Below, one piece after another: positions 8,459 to 13,880 of a stretch of DNA of 15,352 nt. Both the position numbers and the translations under genes were made by a program. The notes under the pieces were generated by a model. The model was not told the DNA's origin. It made no database searches and worked only from the letters and a program-made list of their open reading frames with translations. The stretch covers positions 1-15,352 of the forward strand of contig BDTG01000014.1 of NCBI GenBank assembly GCA_002897695.1. Direction: 5' to 3'. This DNA comes from a bacterium BMS3Abin14 (GTDB lineage Bacteria; BMS3Abin14). Each line of letters opens with the position of its first letter. Position 1 is the first letter of the stretch.

Positions 8459-8968
8459 TTATCCTATGCTCTCCAGATGGGATTCCATTTTGTTGCCAAC
8501 GGTTAGACGCCATATCTGCTGGGCGAAGCGAAGAGCCATAAGGCCGGCACCAAAGGGAATGGCCAGTTGCACCATCCACATGGGCATCTGCAGCGCTGGG
8601 CTGACCTGTCCGAACATTCTGGTCTGAATGATCAAAGCGGCACCGTAGTAGACGATGAAACCGCAAAAGACCAGGGAGATCACATTGATCAAAATGTTAA
8701 TCGGTTTGCGTAAGGGCCGTGGCGCGAACCTCACAAGGAGGTCGACCCCGATGTGGAGCCCCTGCCTCGCGGCGACGCTACCGCCGAGGAACACCATCCA
8801 GATGATCTCGTAACGAACCAGCTCCTCAGCCCAGGGGAAACCCCAGTTGAACACGTAACGGGCAATAATGTTGGCGAACAGCACTAGGGATGCGGTTGTC
8901 ATTAGAACCCCGAGCAGAAATTCTTCAGTCTTTGATAGAACCGCGTCCAATTTAGACATTTTTGTCAT
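8459..8968 (-). CDS. dctQ: TRAP transporter small permease subunit (DctQ family)
   Basis: The 169-residue protein has four hydrophobic segments at about residues 14-36, 48-66, 88-110 and 130-150. The DctQ signature IIARYVFNWGFPWAEELVRY, followed by IIWMVFLGGSVAARQGLHIG, is clear (about 29-74). It forms the membrane complex with DctM. The ATG at 8968 has only a weak ribosome site, and an ATG three codons later (MTKM) is an alternative. It is separated from dctP by a 91-base gap containing an 18-bp hairpin, which would favour higher DctP than DctQM production. Confidence 0.93.
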   Translation of the reverse strand: MTKMSKLDAVLSKTEEFLLGVLMTTASLVLFANIIARYVFNWGFPWAEELVRYEIIWMVFLGGSVAARQGLHIGVDLLVRFAPRPLRKPINILINVISLVFCGFIVYYGAALIIQTRMFGQVSPALQMPMWMVQLAIPFGAGLMALRFAQQIWRLTVGNKMESHLESIG

Positions 8969-9006
8969 AACTCAACCCAGGCCTGTTTTAGAATTAATGC
9001 CTCCAA

Positions 9007-9046
9007 TTTGAAGCCTGCAGCCTCCAGCGAGGCTGCAGGCTTCAAA
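9007..9046 (-). promoter_or_regulatory. 18-bp perfect hairpin between dctP and dctQ
   Basis: TTTGAAGCCTGCAGCCTC (9007-9024) is followed by the loop CAGC and its exact reverse complement (9029-9046). The hairpin lies 13 bases beyond the dctP stop and 38 bases before dctQ. On the minus strand no T-run follows, so it is not a standard intrinsic terminator. By position it resembles intercistronic hairpins that protect the upstream binding-protein mRNA or dampen downstream expression. Partial termination is also possible. Confidence 0.8.
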
Positions 9047-9059
9047 CCATGGGGCTTAA

Positions 9060-10091
9060 CTATTTACTGTCCTTCTTGATTTCCTGATAGAAGGCGTCCA
9101 GAAGGTTCTGGCCTATCTGGTTAGCGAACTTCTTGTAAACGGGACGAGTGGCTTCCTGGAATTTCACCAGTTGCTCCGGACTGAGCCGGGTAACGATGGT
9201 TCCGCTCTCCCGGATCGTCTTGAGGTACCCTGCCTCACGTCTTGCGGTCTCCTCACGCTCGAAGCTCGTCATCTCCCGTGCAGTGTCAACAAGGATCTTC
9301 TGATATTCCGGCTTCAGTCCGTCGAACCACTTCTTGCTGAAGACGAAAGCGTAGCCAAGGTACGCGTGGTTGCTGATGATCAGGTTCGACTGGACTTCGT
9401 AGAACTTCATCTTGGTGATGGAAACGAGGGGGTTCTCCTCGCACTCCACCACGTGTTGCTGAAGGGCGTTGTAGGTTTCGCCAAAGGAGATGGGCACCGG
9501 ATTCGCACCGAGAGCCTTGAACTGCTCCATGATTATGGGGCTCTGCATGACCCGGACCTTGTAACCCTTGAAGTCCGAGGGTTTCTGAATAAGATGGTTG
9601 CAGGTGAACTGCTTGAATCCGCTCTCCCAAAAGGTGACTCCTTTAAGGCCGACCTTGTCAAGGGTGGCAAGAAGCCTGTCGCCGGTTTTGCTGTCAAGGA
9701 CTTTGTGGGCAACGGCAGGGGAAGGGAACAGGAAGGGCAAATCGATCAATTGCAGGGCCGGCACGAAATTGCTCAGCTTTGCCGTGGGAATGATGCCACC
9801 CTGAATGGCGCCGAACTGCATCTGCTGTGTCGCCTCCACGTCGTTTCCAAGCGCATTGCTGGGAAAGATCTTCACCTTGATCCCGCCGTTGGTTCTGTTT
9901 TCCACTGCCGTTTTGAACTTCTCAGCCGCCAGGTGCTGGGCGCTGTCCTCCGGAAGGTCGTGGTGGAATTTCAGCTCAATGGCCGCCGCGGAAATCCCGA
10001 TGGTGCCGAGGACGGCAGCCGTGGTCACCGCTATCACCATGAAAACCCTCAGAACATTTTGAGCCACTTCAGCCTTTTTCGACTTGATCAT
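9060..10091 (-). CDS. dctP: TRAP transporter substrate-binding protein (DctP family)
   Basis: The 343-residue protein starts with a basic stretch and a long hydrophobic signal segment (about 15-37, ending GISAAA), so it is exported to the periplasm, with cleavage probably near residue 37. The mature part begins IELKFHHDLPEDSAQHLAAEKF, typical of DctP. It contains GGIKVKIFPSNALGND, IQLIDLPFLF-like LQLIDLPFLFPS, FKGYKVRVMQSPI and FGETYNALQQHVVECEENPL. Arg180 in KVRVMQ matches the conserved arginine that binds the ligand carboxylate, so a carboxylate substrate is expected. The ATG at 10091 has AAAGGAG six bases upstream. The gene follows tetR by 22 bases and heads the transport genes. Oxalurate or oxamate is an inferred ligand from the downstream enzymes, and other ureide acids or unrelated carboxylates are possible. 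Confidence 0.94.
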   Translation of the reverse strand: MIKSKKAEVAQNVLRVFMVIAVTTAAVLGTIGISAAAIELKFHHDLPEDSAQHLAAEKFKTAVENRTNGGIKVKIFPSNALGNDVEATQQMQFGAIQGGIIPTAKLSNFVPALQLIDLPFLFPSPAVAHKVLDSKTGDRLLATLDKVGLKGVTFWESGFKQFTCNHLIQKPSDFKGYKVRVMQSPIIMEQFKALGANPVPISFGETYNALQQHVVECEENPLVSITKMKFYEVQSNLIISNHAYLGYAFVFSKKWFDGLKPEYQKILVDTAREMTSFEREETARREAGYLKTIRESGTIVTRLSPEQLVKFQEATRPVYKKFANQIGQNLLDAFYQEIKKDSK

Positions 10092-10113
10092 CTTTTTCTC
10101 CTTTCGTAGTAGA

Positions 10114-10683
10114 TCACCTTCTTACAGCATGCCATGTTGCTCCAATAGCCCGGTCTATAAGATCATCATCCAGGACCAGGAGGCCGGAATTGTGATCCAT
10201 TATGGCATTGATCATGGGACCAAAGGTCAGATCGAACAGCAGCATGAGAGGCAGTTCCTTGATGATCTGCTGCTCCGCGCCCTGCTTGAAAAGGGCGTGA
10301 AAAGGTTCAATATAACTGTCCAGTCTTCGCCTCAAATTCGCTACACCATATGGGGACATGGAATACTGCTCAACAAAGCTGAACTCCAGGGGATTTTCCA
10401 TAAGATACAGGTACATGTTGCGGCACAGGTGAAAAAACCGCTTCCTGAACGGCAGGTCCTCGGAATAGCCTTTCAGAATAAAGGTCCGCTGCCTGCTTTC
10501 AAGTTCACCATACAGAGCATGGATAAGTTCCTCCTTGCTCCTGAAATAACGATAGATGGTCCCAACGCTGACACCTGCCCGATCAGCGATCATGGACGTT
10601 GGAGATCCATGAAAACCGTTCTCTGCGATCATCTCCATTGTCGCCTGAAGGATGGCAGAGCGTTTATCAACTCTTTTAGTCAT
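10114..10683 (-). CDS. TetR/AcrR-family transcriptional regulator
   Basis: The 189-residue protein has the N-terminal TetR helix-turn-helix. ILQATMEMIAENGFHGSPTSMIADRAGVSVGTIYRYFRSKEELIHALY covers about residues 11-58, with the recognition helix in VSVGTIYRYF. The C-terminal ligand domain is not diagnostic of an inducer. It is the first gene of the leftward operon, 22 bases before dctP, so it probably represses its own operon. The immediate upstream DNA is not a native promoter: an ISL3 terminal repeat begins 13 bases before the ATG. A promoter with two TetR-type operators stands about 3.1 kb further upstream in the correct orientation, which suggests the control region was displaced. Ribosome site is weak. 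Family assignment is secure and the regulatory target is inferred. Confidence 0.93.
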   Translation of the reverse strand: MTKRVDKRSAILQATMEMIAENGFHGSPTSMIADRAGVSVGTIYRYFRSKEELIHALYGELESRQRTFILKGYSEDLPFRKRFFHLCRNMYLYLMENPLEFSFVEQYSMSPYGVANLRRRLDSYIEPFHALFKQGAEQQIIKELPLMLLFDLTFGPMINAIMDHNSGLLVLDDDLIDRAIGATWHAVRR

Positions 10684-10696
10684 AGCAATATTTTTC

Positions 10697-10926
10697 GGCT
10701 CTTCGCTGTTTTGAGTAGGTTAAAATGAGGGTTCAACCTTTCAAATATGGAGGTGCCCCTTATGGATATGAAGTTTCTGTTTGCGGAAGCGCCTGGATTG
10801 CCTCCCCCTTGGAAGGTGAAGGACTTGGGTTTCTCCATGGAGGACAAACACTTGGACATCACCATAGATTTTCCTCGTGGCAACACTTTCTCTTGTCCTG
10901 TCTGTGGTGTTGCCGGAGCCAAGTGA
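10697..10926 (+). mobile_element. ISL3-family left end with truncated transposase gene
   Basis: Terminal repeat GGCTCTTCGCTGTTTTGAGT (10697 on) is of ISL3 type. It shares TCGCTGTTTTGAG, TTCAACCTTTCAAA and ATGGAGGTGCCCC with a second copy at 13546. The segment runs through the transposase start and ends abruptly where an IS3-type end begins (10924-10926). The terminal repeat lies 13 bases upstream of the tetR start codon. Confidence 0.8.
10762..10926 (+). pseudogene. ISL3-family transposase, N-terminal 54 residues
   Basis: The reading is MDMKFLFAEAPGLPPPWKVK, then DLGFSMEDKHLDITIDFPRG, then NTFSCPVCGVAGAK and a TGA. This is the usual N-terminus of ISL3 transposases, including the first half (CPVC) of the zinc-finger. 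The full family protein is about 400 residues, so over 85% is missing. The TGA is formed by the first bases of an IS3-like end (TGACCTGG), so the truncation looks like an insertion into the gene. GGAGG precedes the ATG. Confidence 0.82.
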
Positions 10927-11084
10927 CCTGGTAAAGTAAAAATCGACACTTTTTTCAGCAACCTTTTTGAGAGCGACATCTCCTCAAATGTTTTTGGGCT
11001 CAGACATCCGAGGTAGGAATGACACCGCATGCAGTTGTAGAACATCTCCATGTAATCGACGATATCCAGACTCGCTGGTTCCAT
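10924..11084 (-). pseudogene. IS3-family transposase (OrfB) C-terminal remnant and IS end
   Basis: The minus-strand frame contains ASLDIVDYMEMFYNCMRCHS, then YLGCLSPKTFEEMSL. This is the C-terminal integrase signature of IS3-family OrfB (D.. .YIE.FYN..R.HS.LG.LSP..FE). The catalytic DDE residues are upstream and no longer readable. Beyond it, the minus-strand end ACTTTACCAGGTCA looks like the right terminus. On the + strand it starts TGACCTGGTAAAG directly after codon 54 of the ISL3 transposase. Homology is lost upstream of about 11084. Confidence 0.7.
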
Positions 11085-11149
11085 CCCGGCATGGTGTACA
11101 ACTCCCTGGCCGGACGACAGCGGAACTCGCTGTAGATGCCGGTCAGCTT

Positions 11150-11248
11150 ATGAACAGGCAGATTACGGGTCCGCCATATTTCGGGGTGTCCAAGCAACAT
11201 GGTATCGGCAATTCCAAATCGTCTGCGTTATTGCCAAAAACGGCCCAT
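11150..11248 (-). pseudogene. Possible IS200/IS605-type TnpA N-terminal remnant
   Basis: From an ATG at 11248 preceded by AGGAAAGGGG, the minus strand reads MGRFWQ and then stops. One frame over, it continues ITQTIWNCRYHVAWTPR. The N.RYHV.W.P motif resembles the start of Y1 (IS200) transposases. A single frameshift would join the two. No further TnpA sequence (HUH motif) follows. This is a weak call on about 25 residues. Confidence 0.35.
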
Positions 11249-11442
11249 CTGTTACCCCTTTCCTGATCTGTGGGGACAACTCAGGATTGGTTGTAACAAG
11301 GAGTCGTTCAGAAGGCAAAGCCCCGGAACCATAACCTTGCTCGGAGAGCAACGATTCCTGCATTCGATTAAAACAACTTCGGTAGACAAACCGTTTGAAG
11401 CGTTCGTCAAACTTCATACGCCCCGGCCTGCCCAAACAAGGG

Positions 11443-11490
11443 GGCAAGTGTGTCAGCCAAATTGCACCCCGGTGGCTGTACACACTTGCC
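11443..11490. repeat. Imperfect 17-bp inverted repeat (hairpin) beside DUF1097 gene
   Basis: GGCAAGTGTGTCAGCCA (11443-11459) pairs with TGGCTGTACACACTTGCC (11473-11490), with a single bulged base and a 13-base loop. It ends 17 bases from the DUF1097 stop codon (11507). It may be an IS end (subterminal hairpin) or act as a terminator of the DUF1097 transcript. On the minus strand no T-run follows it. Confidence 0.55.
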
Positions 11491-11506
11491 TTTCGGGACC
11501 CTAACC

Positions 11507-12010
11507 TTATTTTTCCTCCACCGGGAATGACAATTTAACATTCAGCCAAGCATAGATTGGACCTAGGAAATTCATGATGACCACGGCGATGAAAGCCGCA
11601 AATAAATTACCTTTCGTCGGTCCCCAGCCACCGAAATACGTTGCAAAATAACTGGCAAATCCGAAGAACATACCGGGAACAAACTGAAATAGCTTTGTCC
11701 GGCCAAGCGACATCATCAAAGCATTAAAGACAAAGATGATAATCATTTGGCCCAGAATACCCCAGTTACCCGGAAACATCGGTGCCGTAGTTTGTATTAC
11801 CAAAACGATAATCATGGCTGTAAACGAGCCCAAGGGCATAACCGGCCAAAGCTTTTTGAGGTTTTCTTTAGTGGGACCTCCGGCAGCAAATGTCCCGGCC
11901 CAGGTAATAAAGACAGCCCAGGGAGGAAAATTTGTCGGAGGCAGTGATAAGATAACCGTTGTTGCAGCTAAAACTGAAGCTACAATCTCAGAGGGAATCC
12001 GATTTTTCAT
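11507..12010 (-). CDS. DUF1097 family inner-membrane protein
   Basis: The 167-residue protein is strongly hydrophobic, with about five to six membrane segments. These are near residues 9-26, 30-44, 55-73, 80-97, 107-127 and 134-155. Glycine-rich stretches WAGTFAAGGPTKENL and TYFGGWGPTKGNLFAAF look like two repeats of one motif and are typical of DUF1097 (E. coli YcdZ-like) proteins. The function is unknown. It is 42 bases downstream of the cytosine-deaminase-like gene and on the same strand, so they probably form a two-gene operon in which this could move the amidohydrolase substrate or product (inference). The pair has lower GC than the neighbouring operon and sits between ISL3 ends. The ATG at 12010 has AGAGGTG upstream. 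Confidence 0.78.
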   Translation of the reverse strand: MKNRIPSEIVASVLAATTVILSLPPTNFPPWAVFITWAGTFAAGGPTKENLKKLWPVMPLGSFTAMIIVLVIQTTAPMFPGNWGILGQMIIIFVFNALMMSLGRTKLFQFVPGMFFGFASYFATYFGGWGPTKGNLFAAFIAVVIMNFLGPIYAWLNVKLSFPVEEK

Positions 12011-12052
12011 AACGTTTTACACCTCTTCCTTTCCATCATTTTTACCGTAATT

Positions 12053-13312
12053 TCACCGTAATTTTTCGGCCAATTTGGTCTCCAATTGATTTTCCACGAC
12101 TACCCTGCCGCCTTTAATTACATAGAGGGCAAGCGGTTGATCCTGAATTACATCGCATAACCTGCTGGAGTCAAACACAACCAGGTCCGCTTTTTTGCCC
12201 TTGGCAATGCCATAGGTATCTTCGATCCCCAGACACTTGGCAGCATTATAGGTAGCCATCTTCAAGACTTCCCGTTGTTGCTCGGCTGAACCCATGTGAT
12301 GTGTTTCCGCCAATAGATAGCCAATCGGTAGAAGGTTACCATTGCCAAAAGGCGTAAAGGCATTGCGAATATTATTGGAAGCAAAGACAACGTTAACACC
12401 ATGTTGCAACAGGGCCTGAACCGGTGCCATCCCACGCCGGACATTTTTCTTATCCTTACGCCCATTGAGATAAATATCCGTTGCCGGTAAAGGCATAATG
12501 GTTACATCGGCCTTGGCGATTTTGTCGAATAAGGGCCCGTGCTTGTCTACATCCAAGGCTCCAAGAGTTGTCACATGCCCCAAGGCTACCTTGCCTTGCA
12601 TGCCATAAGCCGTCGTCATGTCGCAAATGGTTTCCGTAGTCATATACCGTGGATCATCGACATCATCCGTAAAGTCCACATGCATATCCAGGGGCAAACC
12701 ATGTTTTTCTGCCATTTTAAAGACTATTTCCAGATGACGATTGGTGTCGTTAAGGTCTGTCTCGTTATAAGGACAAGCTCCGACAACATCAGCCCCCAGC
12801 CGGATACCTTCTTCCATGAGTTCCAGGGTATCGGGCGCTTTGATGATACCCTCTTGTGGGAAAACAACAATCTGCAAGTCAAGATATCCCGCGTATTTTT
12901 TTCGCAGCTCCAGCAGAGCTTGCACGCCAAGTAGCTTGGCAATCGGATCAACATCCGGATGCGCCCGCATGATTGTCGAACCATACATCATTGACCAACG
13001 CAGCACAGTCTCAGCCCGCTCGATCACATCATCTAAGGTATATTTTGCTTTTAAGACACCGGTATTATGGATAGCCTCAGCTAAGGTCCCGGAAACATTC
13101 GGCATACGTTCTTCCAGCAAGGCCTTGTCCGGATGCAGGTGACTCTCAACGAGACTTGGAATGACAACGTGACCCTGTATGTCAATAATTTCGATATCCT
13201 CCCCGCTCAAAATCTGCGGGGCTACCCCAGTTATTACCCCATCCTCGACAGATATATCCGTTAAGTCCTGGTCGTCGGAAACACGTGCGTTACGAAGTAA
13301 TAGATCTCTCAT
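12053..13312 (-). CDS. Cytosine-deaminase-like amidohydrolase (metal-dependent)
   Basis: The 419-residue protein belongs to the amidohydrolase superfamily, CodA-like branch. Landmarks are a small N-terminal composite domain (1-50), the metal pair ESHLHPDKALLEER with His58 and His60, LDMHVDFTDDVDD with His211, LGHVTTLGALD with His246, ASNNIRNAFTPFGNGNLLPI at 311-330, and the C-terminal GIAKGKKADLVVFD. In E. coli CodA the active site is His61, His63, His214, Glu217, His246 and Asp313. Here the Glu217 position appears to be Phe214 and Asp313 appears to be Asn313, so cytosine deamination is doubtful. Hydrolysis of another cyclic or open amide is possible. The ATG at 13312 has GGGAG upstream. DUF1097 follows 42 bases later. 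Lower GC and flanking ISL3 ends suggest acquisition by transfer. Confidence 0.85.
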   Translation of the reverse strand: MRDLLLRNARVSDDQDLTDISVEDGVITGVAPQILSGEDIEIIDIQGHVVIPSLVESHLHPDKALLEERMPNVSGTLAEAIHNTGVLKAKYTLDDVIERAETVLRWSMMYGSTIMRAHPDVDPIAKLLGVQALLELRKKYAGYLDLQIVVFPQEGIIKAPDTLELMEEGIRLGADVVGACPYNETDLNDTNRHLEIVFKMAEKHGLPLDMHVDFTDDVDDPRYMTTETICDMTTAYGMQGKVALGHVTTLGALDVDKHGPLFDKIAKADVTIMPLPATDIYLNGRKDKKNVRRGMAPVQALLQHGVNVVFASNNIRNAFTPFGNGNLLPIGYLLAETHHMGSAEQQREVLKMATYNAAKCLGIEDTYGIAKGKKADLVVFDSSRLCDVIQDQPLALYVIKGGRVVVENQLETKLAEKLR

Positions 13313-13376
13313 TTTAATACTCCCTTCTAATAAGAAATTATAAAAGGTAGCTTTGGTAAGTGTTATATAGCCCTTT

Positions 13377-13391
13377 ACCTACCTTAGGTAG
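13377..13391. promoter_or_regulatory. Small palindrome upstream of the amidohydrolase gene
   Basis: ACCTACCTTAGGTAG contains two overlapping short palindromes, ACCTA-CCT-TAGGT and CTACC-TTA-GGTAG. It lies 65 bases upstream of the amidohydrolase start. It could be an operator, but arms of five bases are weak evidence. Confidence 0.25.
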
Positions 13392-13396
13392 TTGAT

Positions 13397-13545
13397 GATC
13401 GGCCAAAATCCCTCCTTTCCTGTTTTGCCAAAGCAACACAATTATAATGGGTACAGACGCTGGATCGACGGCATTCTCCAGTTGCTGCACCACATTTATG
13501 AAAAGGCCACCCCCAAAAAGACCTTATGCAGACAAGTATATAAGG
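13397..13545. other. Stretch without a recognised gene upstream of the amidohydrolase
   Basis: On the + strand a frame without a start is open from 13397 to 13573, giving QHNYNGYRRWIDGILQLLHH and IYEKATPKKTLCRQVYKGF. It is protein-like but I do not recognise it, and it runs into the ISL3 end at 13546. It may be the tail of a gene cut by that element. On the minus strand a strong GGAAAGGAGGG stands before a 22-codon frame starting TTG at 13406. Confidence 0.3.
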
Positions 13546-13760
13546 GGTTCCTCGCTGTTTTGAGCGGGTAGATGATATTCAACCTTTCAAACATGGAGGT
13601 GCCCCGGAATCTATTACTCAATTCTGCAGTGACATGTCTCCCGTTTTCATCTCCGGCATAGAGGCGGGGGATACCGAATCAACAGGAACCTGGTCACCAT
13701 GGCTTATCTGATCGCTGGGAAGCTGCAATTCAATTTACCCACATGAAACAGCGAGGAACC
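13546..13760 (+). mobile_element. Internally deleted ISL3-family element (215 bp, MITE-like)
   Basis: The left terminal repeat starts GGTTCCTCGCTGTTTTGAG (13546) and the right end is GAAACAGCGAGGAACC (to 13760). Over 24 bases the two ends match as inverted repeats at 20 positions. Inside, the left part repeats the 5' leader of the ISL3 copy at 10697 up to GGAGGTGCCCC, and the right part encodes only the last residues of an ISL3 transposase. Everything between is deleted. No clear 8-base target duplication is seen at the immediate flanks (ATATAAGG versus GCCTTTTC). Confidence 0.82.
13669..13746 (+). pseudogene. ISL3-family transposase, C-terminal 25 residues
   Basis: The frame reads GYRINRNLVTMAYLIAGKLQ, then FNLPT and a TGA. 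The G(Y/F)RN...(L/F)..M.Y...GKL.F pattern is the usual C-terminal end of ISL3 transposases. It overlaps the right terminal repeat of the deleted element. A TGA in the same frame a little upstream (13629-13631) confirms it is not expressed as a protein. Confidence 0.7.
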
Positions 13761-13780
13761 GCCTTTTCTTCTATTTATGA

Positions 13781-13800
13781 ATGAGTGAACGCTCATTTAT
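13781..13800 (-). promoter_or_regulatory. TetR-type operator 1 (overlaps promoter start region)
   Basis: The + strand reads ATGAGTGAACGCTCATTTAT, an imperfect palindrome. Its reverse complement is identical to operator 2 at 18 of 20 positions. It touches the -10 box of the leftward promoter and would cover the transcription start, an ideal place for repression. TGAATGA..TCATTCA-like palindromes are common TetR-family sites. Which regulator binds is inferred: the only TetR-type gene in the window is the one at 10114-10683. Confidence 0.7.
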
Positions 13801-13828
13801 TTATAGATTAACAGGGCCTTATTGTCAA
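13800..13828 (-). promoter_or_regulatory. Strong sigma70-type promoter, leftward
   Basis: On the minus strand TTGACA (13828-13823), then exactly 17 bases, then TATAAA (13805-13800). This is a perfect -35, optimal spacing, and one mismatch in the -10. It points toward the amidohydrolase, DUF1097, tetR and the oxalurate operon. It is flanked by two near-identical TetR-type operators, so it is probably the displaced promoter of the tetR operon. Confidence 0.75.
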
Positions 13829-13833
13829 CAACT

Positions 13834-13862
13834 TTCCAATTCCGGCCTGTTTTTTGGATTAT
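13834..13862 (+). promoter_or_regulatory. Possible weak divergent promoter, rightward
   Basis: TTCCAA, 17 bases, GATTAT on the + strand. These are poor matches (about 3/6 and 4/6), but the -10 overlaps the first bases of operator 2, mirroring the leftward arrangement. A divergent control region is therefore possible. No intact gene follows on the + strand. Confidence 0.3.
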
Positions 13863-13880
13863 GAATGAACGTTCACTCAT
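13861..13880 (+). promoter_or_regulatory. TetR-type operator 2
   Basis: ATGAATGAACGTTCACTCAT is a 20-base palindrome with one mismatched pair (central TGAACGTTCA perfect). It is 18/20 identical to the reverse complement of operator 1. The centres are 80 bases apart. It lies 32 bases upstream of the -35 of the leftward promoter. Confidence 0.7.

Noticed and set aside
9171-10109. Long 312-codon + strand frame opposite dctP
   Set aside because: It is the antisense shadow of a clear DctP gene, with no recognisable domain and a composition typical of reverse translation in GC-rich DNA.
11163-11483. 106-codon minus-strand frame as a real gene
   Set aside because: Only about 15 residues resemble anything known (an IS200-type start). 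The rest is unrecognised, and the frame includes part of the hairpin at 11443-11490.
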